From an uncultured Actinomyces sp. (GTDB taxonomy: Bacteria; Actinomycetota; Actinomycetes; Actinomycetales; Actinomycetaceae), in NCBI GenBank assembly GCA_945949035.1, contig CAMFDH010000120.1:1-5030 (forward strand): DNA of 5,030 bases, given 5' to 3'. The notes beneath the pieces were generated by a model. The model saw only the letters and a program-made list of their open reading frames with translations. It did not search any database and was not told where the DNA came from. The position numbers and the translations under genes are program-made. Below are positions 1 through 5,030 of the stretch, in pieces (position 1 is the stretch's first letter; each line of letters starts with the position of its first letter).

Positions 1-714
1 CTCAATGCGCGCGTGGGCCGAGTTCACGACGTCGTGCGCGATTCGGTCCTTCAGCTCATCATCAAACGGCCTTCCAGTCAGGGTCTTACCCCACTCTTGA
101 ACCGGCACGTTACCAATCTCAGCTGAAGACCACAGCGCGACCTCGGAGTCACCGTGTTCGCCCGCGATCATCGCGTGGATTGACTTCGATGAAATACCGG
201 TTTCCTGAGAGATCAGGTAGCGGAGCCTGGAGGTATCGAGGACGGTCCCCGATCCGAAAACCTGGTTGCGGGGAAGACCAGAAATCTTCAAGGCAGCATA
301 GGTGACAACGTCAACCGGGTTGGTGACAAACATGTAGATGGCATCCGGAGAAACCTCAACCATCTGCGGAACAAGTGTCTTCATGAGGTCGACGGTTGAT
401 TTGGCCAGTTCGAGACGTGACTGCCCGGGCTTCTGCTTCGCCCCTGCCGTCACGACGACGATATCTGAGCCCTTGAGAATGTTGATGTCATCAGACCCCT
501 CAACAGTTCCGGTCGGAGTGAACTGGATACCGTGGGCGATATCAAGCGCATCCGCCCGCACCTTGGGTCCATTGATGTCAAAGAGTGCGACTGATCGGGC
601 CACCCCGGAGATTGCAGCCGAGTAGGCGACCGCGGTTCCCACCGCACCGGCGCCGACGACAGTAAGCTTCGACGGACGGCCCATCGCCTTTGGGCTGCTT
701 GACTTCTCTGCCAC
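1..714 (-). CDS. ldh: L-lactate dehydrogenase, partial (C-terminus beyond left edge)
   Basis: Cytoplasmic NAD-dependent enzyme that reduces pyruvate to L-lactate and regenerates NAD+ during fermentation. The 238 visible residues hold the Rossmann signature GAGAVG (21-26), Asp46 for NADH preference, and the mobile loop AGAKQKPGQSRLEL (90-103), whose Gln94 marks a lactate rather than malate dehydrogenase and whose Arg100 matches catalytic Arg109 of the standard numbering. They also hold TNPVDVVTY (131-139), LDTSRLR (159-165, Asp168/Arg171 equivalents) and GEHGDSE (185-191, catalytic His195 equivalent at His187). Arg165 and His180 match Arg173 and His188, the fructose-1,6-bisphosphate site of allosteric bacterial LDHs, so activation by that sugar is inferred. 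The family is about 315-320 residues, so roughly 80 are off-window. I chose the GTG at 712-714 because AAAGGAG lies 5 nt upstream; an in-frame ATG at codon 11 has a poorer site. The gene follows hflX after 41 bp. Confidence 0.96.
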   Translation of the reverse strand, partial: MAEKSSSPKAMGRPSKLTVVGAGAVGTAVAYSAAISGVARSVALFDINGPKVRADALDIAHGIQFTPTGTVEGSDDINILKGSDIVVVTAGAKQKPGQSRLELAKSTVDLMKTLVPQMVEVSPDAIYMFVTNPVDVVTYAALKISGLPRNQVFGSGTVLDTSRLRYLISQETGISSKSIHAMIAGEHGDSEVALWSSAEIGNVPVQEWGKTLTGRPFDDELKDRIAHDVVNSAHARIE

Positions 715-719
715 AGATT

Positions 720-726
720 CTCCTTT
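720..726 (-). promoter_or_regulatory. Ribosome binding site of ldh
   Basis: On the minus strand AAAGGAG is followed by 5 nt and then GTG. This is a strong Shine-Dalgarno match, the best in the window, and it decides the GTG start of ldh over the internal ATG at codon 11. The neighbouring hflX and methyltransferase genes have no comparable site. Confidence 0.8.
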
Positions 727-752
727 AGTAGAGGGGGAAACCTTCGGTGCCA

Positions 753-781
753 AGTCTAGCCGGTGATACCTACCTCGCGAA
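753..781 (-). promoter_or_regulatory. Possible ldh promoter overlapping the hflX 3' end
   Basis: On the minus strand TAGACT (753-758) fits the actinobacterial TANNNT -10 pattern, with a poor -35 candidate TTCGCG (776-781, 3 of 6 matches to TTGACA) 17 bp upstream. A transcript would start near 746 and carry a leader of about 32 nt containing the ldh ribosome binding site. The box includes the TAG stop codon of hflX, so the match may be chance. If it is not used, ldh depends on read-through from hflX. Confidence 0.25.
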
Positions 782-2303
782 GTCTCGCAGCCAAATCACC
801 GGGGACTCTTCCGCGCAGGCGTACCCCCTCATCGGTCCACTCCTCAACCTCTACCTCACCCACATCGTGAGCGCGGCTCACAAGGCCCGCATTCTTGAAC
901 GGAACAAGGACATCAACCTCAACTTCAGGGCGCGGGAGGAGGCGGGTGATCGCCTCCTTGAGCTCAGGGATCCCCTCACCCGTTGCCGCTGAAACCTCCA
1001 TCGCATCGGGATAGAGGGCTCTCAGCCGTGCAAGCTCAGTCGGTGAAGCCAGATCGATCTTGTTCAAGACCATGAGCTGGCGTGAGCGATCGTAGTTGTC
1101 AATGCTGTCGAGAACCTCGTTGACAGCGTCGACCTGAGAGGCAGGATCTGAGTGGGAGGCATCAACCACGTGGAGGACGAGATCGGCCTCCCCCACCTCC
1201 TCGAGTGTGGATCGAAACGCCTCTACCAACTGGGTTGGAAGGCGACGCACGAAACCAACCGTGTCCGTGATGGTGTACTCACGACCATCTTCGGTCTGCA
1301 CCCTGCGTACGGTTGGGTCCAGCGTGGCAAACAGTGCATCGGCCACGAGGATGTTGGAGCCGGAAAGCGCATTGAGGAGGGTCGATTTTCCCGCGTTGGT
1401 ATACCCGGCGATGGCTACCGAAGGCACTTCACCACGGCGTCGAGACTGGCGTCTCGTGGCACGTCCCGGGGCCATCTTCTTGATCTGCTGGCGCAACTTG
1501 GCCATGCGCGTATTGATCTTTCGACGGTCAAGCTCGATCTTCGTCTCACCTGGACCGCGCGAACCAATTCCCTCACCACCGGCAACTCGACCGCCAGCCT
1601 GACGTGACATCGACTCGCCCCAACCACGTAGGCGTGGAAGCAGGTACTCGAGTTGAGCCAGCTCAACCTGTGCTTTGCCCTCTCGAGACTGAGCGTGCTG
1701 GGCAAAGATATCGAGGATAACCGCGGTTCGGTCCACAACCTTGACCCCGATAGCGTCCTCAAGGCCACGGCGCTGGGAGGGGGCCAGGTCACCGTCAACT
1801 ACGACGGTGTCCGAACCGGTTTCAATCACCACTTCCTTGAGTTCGGCAGCCTTTCCCTTTCCGAGGTAGGTTGCCGGATCCGGCTTGTCCCTTCGCTGAA
1901 GCATGGCGGCAGTTACCGTGGCACCCGCGGTGCCAGCCAGGGCAGCAAGCTCACGCAGAGATTCCTCAGCCTGCTCAGCCGTTCCCTCGAGACGAAGTCC
2001 AACCACGACCACGCGTTCAAGACGCACTTGGCGATACTCGACCTCTTGAATATCAACGAGCTCCGTGGAGGCAGCCAAATGGGCTGCGCGGCCCGTTGAC
2101 TCACGCTCCAGCCAATCCTCATGACGGGAACCCGTTAGCCCGAGGTCAAGGACATTGATACCCCCGGAGGAGTCTGGCTGGTCTGAGCCTTCGAAGTCCC
2201 CCGCCTCCTCACGCGCTAGGACACGGGCTGCAATTGCCTCTGCCCGCGAAACTTCGCTTCGTTCATCTGAGCCGCTACCGCTCCCTGTGTCCTGTGCATT
2301 CAT
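756..2303 (-). CDS. hflX: Ribosome-associated GTPase HflX
   Basis: GTPase of the Obg/HflX group that binds the 50S subunit; in E. coli it splits stalled 70S ribosomes under stress, and mycobacterial HflX is linked to macrolide-lincosamide tolerance. The protein has 515 residues. Residues 1-90 are an acidic, Ser/Gly-rich extension. The HflX N-terminal domain follows (about 95-275), with YLGKGKAAEL (146-155) and the Gly-rich GSRGPGETKIELDRRKI (247-263) leading into a helical arm. A basic linker (281-290) precedes the G domain: G1 GYTNAGKST (300-308), G2 region LFATLDPTVR (324-333), G3 DTVG (347-350), G4 NKID (414-417) and G5 SAATGEG (438-444). A C-terminal domain spans about 460-515. All nucleotide-binding motifs are intact. 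The ATG at 2301-2303 has no Shine-Dalgarno but a -10-like box 6 nt upstream, suggesting a leaderless mRNA. The stop is TAG; ldh lies 41 bp downstream. Confidence 0.97.
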   Translation of the reverse strand: MNAQDTGSGSGSDERSEVSRAEAIAARVLAREEAGDFEGSDQPDSSGGINVLDLGLTGSRHEDWLERESTGRAAHLAASTELVDIQEVEYRQVRLERVVVVGLRLEGTAEQAEESLRELAALAGTAGATVTAAMLQRRDKPDPATYLGKGKAAELKEVVIETGSDTVVVDGDLAPSQRRGLEDAIGVKVVDRTAVILDIFAQHAQSREGKAQVELAQLEYLLPRLRGWGESMSRQAGGRVAGGEGIGSRGPGETKIELDRRKINTRMAKLRQQIKKMAPGRATRRQSRRRGEVPSVAIAGYTNAGKSTLLNALSGSNILVADALFATLDPTVRRVQTEDGREYTITDTVGFVRRLPTQLVEAFRSTLEEVGEADLVLHVVDASHSDPASQVDAVNEVLDSIDNYDRSRQLMVLNKIDLASPTELARLRALYPDAMEVSAATGEGIPELKEAITRLLPRPEVEVDVLVPFKNAGLVSRAHDVGEVEVEEWTDEGVRLRGRVPGDLAARLREVGITG

Positions 2304-2315
2304 TCTTCGATGCTA
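2304..2315 (-). promoter_or_regulatory. hflX: Putative leaderless promoter of hflX (-10 box)
   Basis: On the minus strand TAGCAT (2310-2315) fits TANNNT and is followed by 6 nt and then the hflX ATG. That spacing would place the transcription start at or next to the A of ATG, so the mRNA would have no 5' leader. No ribosome binding site is present; the only purine run, GAAGA, touches the ATG. I see no good -35 hexamer at 16-18 bp. The nearest candidate, TTGCAG, is 23 bp away, so the -35 contribution must be weak or activator-assisted. Confidence 0.4.
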
Positions 2316-2327
2316 GTACAGGGTTCC

Positions 2328-2361
2328 GTGACACCTACTGCAACAGCGGTAACCTTGACCC
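2328..2361 (+). promoter_or_regulatory. Putative leaderless promoter of the methyltransferase gene
   Basis: GTGACA (2328-2333, 5 of 6 matches to the TTGACA -35) is followed after 16 bp by TAACCT (2350-2355, TANNNT -10), then 6 nt and the GTG start at 2362. Transcription is expected to begin within a base or two of the GTG, which fits the absence of any Shine-Dalgarno sequence. Short odd palindromes overlap both boxes (GTGACAC at 2328-2334 and GGTAACC at 2348-2354); whether they bind anything is unknown. Confidence 0.5.
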
Positions 2362-2985
2362 GTGAGCGAACACTATTTCTCCCCCCAGGCAGATACCAAC
2401 CCCGATGACCTTGGAAAATTGCACCCCGTCCGTGTCAATGCCCGGGGCCGCGAGCTGAAGCTCCTGGCTTCCGATCGGGTCTTCTCCTCGACCCACCTCG
2501 ACCTCGGCACTGAACAGCTCCTCAAGAAGGCGCCCGCTCTTCCAGCGTCGGGAACATTCCTCGACCTCGGTTGCGGCTGGGGTCCCGTCGCCATCACCAT
2601 GGCACTGGACGCCCCCGATGCCACCGTATGGGGCGTTGATGTCAATGCGAAGGCACTCGCACTGACCAAGCTCAACGCCAAGAAGCAGGGCTTGAAGAAC
2701 GTCCTCGCACTGGATGCCTCCACCGCCCTTCAGGACGCGCGTGACAACGACGTCCGTTTCGACGTCATCTGGTCGAATCCACCTATCAGGATCGGCAAGC
2801 CCGGTCTTCAGGCTCTGCTCAAGGACTGGCTCAGCCTGCTTGCAGAGGACGGGGTCGCCTACCTGGTTGTGAACCGCCACCTCGGCGCAGACAGCTTGGC
2901 AGCCTGGCTTCAGGGACAGGGCTTCAAGGTTGAACGCCTGGCATCTCGCAAGGGATTTCGCATCCTCACTGTTACCAGGGACTAG
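2362..2985 (+). CDS. Class I SAM-dependent methyltransferase, RsmC-like (MTS small-domain family)
   Basis: Small, 207-residue methyltransferase with a Rossmann-like SAM-binding fold. Motif I is FLDLGCGWGP (66-75), followed by the acidic SAM-ribose contact in GVDVN (Asp93), a mid-domain Asp (118), and motif IV SNPPIRIGK (138-146). The NPP signature belongs to enzymes that methylate the exocyclic nitrogen of a base, and the RsmC/RlmG and Bacillus YbxB relatives act on rRNA. Transfer of a methyl group to guanine in 16S rRNA (the RsmC reaction, G1207) is therefore the best guess, but the substrate is not shown here. At about 200 residues it has only the catalytic domain, unlike E. coli RsmC, which carries an extra N-terminal pseudo-domain. 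The start is a GTG without Shine-Dalgarno, directly downstream of a good promoter match. It is the only plus-strand gene, divergent from hflX and convergent with miaA. Confidence 0.88.
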   Translation: MSEHYFSPQADTNPDDLGKLHPVRVNARGRELKLLASDRVFSSTHLDLGTEQLLKKAPALPASGTFLDLGCGWGPVAITMALDAPDATVWGVDVNAKALALTKLNAKKQGLKNVLALDASTALQDARDNDVRFDVIWSNPPIRIGKPGLQALLKDWLSLLAEDGVAYLVVNRHLGADSLAAWLQGQGFKVERLASRKGFRILTVTRD

Positions 2986-2991
2986 TTCTCA
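2983..2991. other. Convergent stop-codon junction
   Basis: The TAG of the plus-strand methyltransferase (2983-2985) and the TGA of minus-strand miaA (2989-2991) are separated by 3 bp. I see no stem-loop followed by a T-run on either strand here. Any termination signal must lie inside the opposing coding sequence or be factor-dependent, so the 3' ends of the two mRNAs are expected to be complementary. Confidence 0.85.
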
Positions 2992-3912
2992 CTGCAGTTC
3001 GGCAAGGGCGCGCTCAAGTACCGGCCCGCTGTCGGGCTGGTCAACATCTATCCACCTGATCCGTGGATCCCTTCGGAACCACTTCATTTGCTTTCGCGCC
3101 AGTTGACGTGTGGCAATGAAGGTGGCTTTCACGGCCTCATCCTCACTCATTCGCCCCTCGAGAACCGCGAGGGCCTGTGCGTAGCCGGTGGCCCTACGTG
3201 CCGTAGTTCCTTCGCGGAGCCCCTCACCGACCAGTCGCTCCACCTCACTGACAAGCCCCTCCTGGAACATGGTTTCGGCACGCTTCTCGATACGCGGGTC
3301 CAAGAAGTCCTTGTGGGCACGAAGTCCAATCTGAACGGACGGATACGAGTAGGTGTAGCGCGGAAGGGACGCCGTATAGGGTCGCCCCGTGATGGCAATA
3401 ACCTCTAGGGCGCGCACCAGTCGCCGCCCATTCGAGTCACCAATCGACTGAGCTGCCTCCGGATCGAAGTCGAGCAGCCTGCGATGTAGTTCGCGACTGC
3501 CGACCTCATCAAGCTCAGCTTCAAGAGAACTACGAATCTCAGTGTCGGTTGGAGGAAACTGCAGGTCATCTAGGAGTGCACGTAGGTAGAGGCCCGATCC
3601 GCCAACAACAATGGCCCGCCTTCCACGGCCCTCTATCTCATCCAGGAGCGCCCGCCCCTCCTGCTGGTAGGTGGCCACCGAAGCATCCTCGGTGACATCG
3701 AGAATATCGAGAAGGTGGTGAACGTATCCGCGGCGCTGATCTACCGGCAGCTTGGCTGTCCCGATGTCCATGCCACGATAAAACTGCATGGCATCCGCAT
3801 TGATGATCTCCACCTCTTCCGGCCCGCCCAGTGCGTCGGCGAGGTCGAGGGCGAGATCAGACTTACCGGTAGCAGTCGCCCCAACCACCGCAATGGTCTG
3901 CTGATGACCCAC
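2989..3912 (-). CDS. miaA: tRNA dimethylallyltransferase MiaA
   Basis: Transfers the dimethylallyl group from dimethylallyl diphosphate to N6 of A37, next to the anticodon, in tRNAs that read codons beginning with U, giving i6A37. The 307-residue length is normal for the family. Visible motifs are the P-loop GATATGKS (11-18), the substrate-binding stretch NADAMQFYRGMDIGTAK (38-54), GGSGLY (104-109), NGRRLVRALEV (161-171) and the C-terminal tRNA-contacting RKQMKWFRRD (273-282). Ala41 where many MiaA proteins have Ser is, as I recall, also found in mycobacterial MiaA. The GTG start at 3910-3912 is the only one possible: the in-frame codons upstream are ATA, GGG, TGG and then TAG, the stop of miaB. 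Its ribosome binding site is weak. The 9-bp gap to miaB points to co-transcription and translational coupling with the enzyme for the next modification step. Confidence 0.97.
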   Translation of the reverse strand: MGHQQTIAVVGATATGKSDLALDLADALGGPEEVEIINADAMQFYRGMDIGTAKLPVDQRRGYVHHLLDILDVTEDASVATYQQEGRALLDEIEGRGRRAIVVGGSGLYLRALLDDLQFPPTDTEIRSSLEAELDEVGSRELHRRLLDFDPEAAQSIGDSNGRRLVRALEVIAITGRPYTASLPRYTYSYPSVQIGLRAHKDFLDPRIEKRAETMFQEGLVSEVERLVGEGLREGTTARRATGYAQALAVLEGRMSEDEAVKATFIATRQLARKQMKWFRRDPRIRWIDVDQPDSGPVLERALAELQ

Positions 3913-3915
3913 TAT

Positions 3916-3920
3916 CCCCC
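3916..3920 (-). promoter_or_regulatory. miaA: Weak ribosome binding site of miaA
   Basis: On the minus strand a run of five G lies 3 nt from the GTG start. It could pair with the CCUCC anti-Shine-Dalgarno only with a wobble and at short spacing. An AGGGG further upstream, inside the end of miaB, is 13 nt away. Ribosomes finishing miaB 9 bp earlier could supply most initiation, so coupling is a likely explanation. Confidence 0.4.
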
Positions 3921-3921
3921 A

Positions 3922-5030
3922 CTAACCCCTGCGTAGAACAGGTATGCCGAGCGCAACCCCGGAGGGCTCCGGCTCACCGCTGGCCTGCCGCTTCAACCAG
4001 GCGTCCCCAGCTCGGGTGCTTCGAACGGAGAAAAGACCACCTGCTTCGAGTCCGCTGTCGGCCAGGAGGTGGTGCGGGGCTCCGTGGGTCACGCGGACTT
4101 CTACGAGGTCACCTGGGCGGGGAACATCAGCGCCCTCGGGAACTGCGAAGTGCACCAGTCTGCCGTCCCTGCTGCGTCCCGAAAGCCGGTGTGTGACGTC
4201 CTGTTTACGTCCCTCCCCCTCGGCTACCAGCACCTCAACTCTGGAGCCAACCAGCGCCATGTTCTCCTCGGTGGAGATTCGGTTCTGCAGGTCAACCAGA
4301 CGGTTGTAACGATCGGCCATGACGTCACTTGGCACCATGTCCGTGCGCGTGGCAGCGGGAGTTCCGGGGCGCGGGGAGTACTGGAATGTGAAGGCCGAGG
4401 CAAACCTCGATTCTTCGACGACATCCAGGGTGCGCTGGAAGTCCTCTTCCGTTTCTCCGGGGAAGCCCACGATGATGTCTGTTGTGATGGCGGCATTTGG
4501 AATGGCTTCGCGGACTTCGCGAAGGATCCGGCTAAACCGCTCTGAACGATAGGAGCGACGCATCTCTTTGAGGATGCGATCAGAGCCTGACTGGAGTGGC
4601 ATGTGCAGGCTGGGCATCACGGTGGGAGTTTCAGCCATGGCATCGATTACATCGGATGTGAAGGCTGCCGGATGCGGCGAAGTGAACCGCAGTCGCTCCA
4701 GACCAGGGGTCTGACCAACCTCTCGGAGAAGCTTGGCAAACGCCCCGCGATCCCTGAACGAGGCTCCGTACGAGTTGACGTTTTGGCCCAGCAACGTCAC
4801 TTCGATAGCACCTTCAGAAACTACCGCTGCTACCTCATCAAGCACCTCCTGTGGAAGTCGATCCCTCTCCCGGCCACGCAGGCGCGGCACAATGCAGAAA
4901 GTGCAGGTGTTGTTGCATCCCACTGAGATAGATACCCAGGCCGCGTAGACCGACTCTCTTACCGAGGGAAGCGTGGAGGGGAAGACCTTGAGTGACTCTT
5001 CAATCTCAACCGCGGCCTCTTGATTGTGTT
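3922..5030 (-). CDS. miaB: tRNA-2-methylthio-N6-dimethylallyladenosine synthase MiaB, partial (N-terminus beyond right edge)
   Basis: Radical-SAM methylthiotransferase that converts i6A37 to ms2i6A37 in tRNA using two [4Fe-4S] clusters. The reading frame is open to the window edge and 368 residues are visible. Numbered from the first complete codon (5026-5028), they include the linker [11 protein letters not shown] (28-38), the radical-SAM motif CNNTCTFC (38-45, Cys38/Cys42/Cys45), [10 protein letters not shown] (48-57), [10 protein letters not shown] (79-88), [10 protein letters not shown] (141-150), [15 protein letters not shown] (183-197) and [10 protein letters not shown] (216-225). A TRAM RNA-binding domain (about 260-323) follows, then a tail rich in Gly, Arg and Pro of a type seen in actinobacterial MiaB. 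The N-terminal domain with the second set of three cluster-binding cysteines is off-window; the full family length is about 450-510. The GTG at 4921-4923 is an internal Val, not the start. The stop is TAG, 9 bp before miaA. Confidence 0.97.
   Translation of the reverse strand, partial: HNQEAAVEIEESLKVFPSTLPSVRESVYAAWVSISVGCNNTCTFCIVPRLRGRERDRLPQEVLDEVAAVVSEGAIEVTLLGQNVNSYGASFRDRGAFAKLLREVGQTPGLERLRFTSPHPAAFTSDVIDAMAETPTVMPSLHMPLQSGSDRILKEMRRSYRSERFSRILREVREAIPNAAITTDIIVGFPGETEEDFQRTLDVVEESRFASAFTFQYSPRPGTPAATRTDMVPSDVMADRYNRLVDLQNRISTEENMALVGSRVEVLVAEGEGRKQDVTHRLSGRSRDGRLVHFAVPEGADVPRPGDLVEVRVTHGAPHHLLADSGLEAGGLFSVRSTRAGDAWLKRQASGEPEPSGVALGIPVLRRG

Noticed and set aside
682..684. ATG at codon 11 as the ldh start
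   Set aside because: It leaves enough residues before GAGAVG, but the GTG ten codons upstream has a far better ribosome binding site (AAAGGAG, 5-nt spacing). The ATG remains a minor possibility.
715..755. Intrinsic terminator between hflX and ldh
   Set aside because: The only pairing visible is a 3-bp ACC/GGT stem near 740-750 with no downstream U-run on the minus strand, which is too weak for a terminator.
747..992. 81-codon plus-strand open frame crossing the hflX stop codon
   Set aside because: It begins in the 41-bp hflX-ldh gap and runs antisense to the hflX C-terminus. There is no Shine-Dalgarno sequence, no plausible plus-strand promoter and no recognisable protein.
1653..2099. 148-codon plus-strand open frame antisense to hflX
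   Set aside because: It lies wholly inside hflX, whose protein is intact and motif-complete. The antisense translation shows no recognisable domain, and long antisense frames are expected in GC-rich coding DNA. The same applies to 1152-1607, 1207-1602 and 1871-2158.
2304..2361. LexA-type SOS box or other known operator in the divergent region
   Set aside because: There is no GAAC-N4-GTTC arrangement or other extended inverted repeat. Only 7-bp odd palindromes (GTGACAC, GGTAACC) occur, which are common by chance.
2335..2880. 181-codon minus-strand open frame antisense to the methyltransferase
   Set aside because: It is the complement of a clearly conserved methyltransferase gene, has a composition of scattered Gly/Glu/Val without motifs, and would run through the divergent promoter region.
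4069..4545. 158-codon plus-strand open frame antisense to miaB
   Set aside because: It is fully inside miaB and opposite the radical-SAM and TRAM coding sequence, with no family resemblance. The plus-strand frames at 3944-4309, 4319-4552, 4603-4926 and 4733-4948 are rejected for the same reason.
4921..4923. GTG as a possible start of miaB
   Set aside because: The upstream codons stay open to the window edge and encode the conserved linker (YAAWVSIS) that precedes the radical-SAM cysteines in MiaB, so this GTG is an internal valine.
1..5030. Mobile element, CRISPR array, tRNA/rRNA gene or defence system
   Set aside because: No spaced repeats, terminal inverted repeats, transposase or integrase motifs, cloverleaf sequences or defence domains were seen. 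Coding sequence fills nearly the whole window with ordinary conserved genes.

Overview
The window is a block of chromosomal housekeeping genes from a moderately GC-rich actinobacterium (around 60% G+C by eye). Support for this comes from the MiaA motifs NADAMQFYRGMDIGTAKLP and GLREGTTARRATGYAQ, the Arg/Gly-rich tail of MiaB after its TRAM domain, the NPPIRIGK form of the small methyltransferase, and a HflX with a long N-terminal extension. The lactate dehydrogenase resembles those of fermentative Actinomycetaceae and Bifidobacteriaceae. My best guess is an Actinomycetaceae-like organism (Actinomyces/Schaalia/Trueperella type), but genus cannot be fixed from sequence reading alone.

Layout: (1) 1-714, minus strand: N-terminal three quarters of an L-lactate dehydrogenase (ldh), running off the left edge. 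(2) 756-2303, minus strand: complete hflX, a ribosome-associated GTPase, 41 bp upstream of ldh. (3) 2304-2361: a 58-bp divergent intergenic region that appears to hold two face-away promoters, each with a TANNNT -10 box exactly 6 nt from a start codon, which is the pattern of leaderless mRNAs. (4) 2362-2985, plus strand: a complete RsmC-like class I SAM-dependent methyltransferase, the only plus-strand gene. (5) 2989-3912, minus strand: complete miaA, convergent with the methyltransferase, with 3 bp between the two stop codons. (6) 3922-5030, minus strand: miaB, 9 bp upstream of miaA, lacking its N-terminal part because it runs off the right edge.

Function: MiaA and MiaB carry out consecutive steps of the same tRNA modification (i6A37, then ms2i6A37) and are almost certainly one transcription unit. 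HflX acts on the ribosome, and the methyltransferase belongs to a family that includes rRNA methylases, so four of the five genes touch translation. ldh is the metabolic exception; it carries residues typical of fructose-1,6-bisphosphate-activated enzymes and may be read from hflX, from its own promoter, or both. The miaB-miaA-...-hflX order is a recurring actinobacterial neighbourhood; dapF, which often lies between miaA and hflX (for example in Mycobacterium), is not here.

I found no mobile element, CRISPR array, RNA gene, frameshift or clear compositional island. No stretch over 60 bp lacks a gene. I see no convincing evidence of an undescribed system. The most interesting signals are the compact divergent leaderless-type promoter region and the gene arrangement around the methyltransferase.
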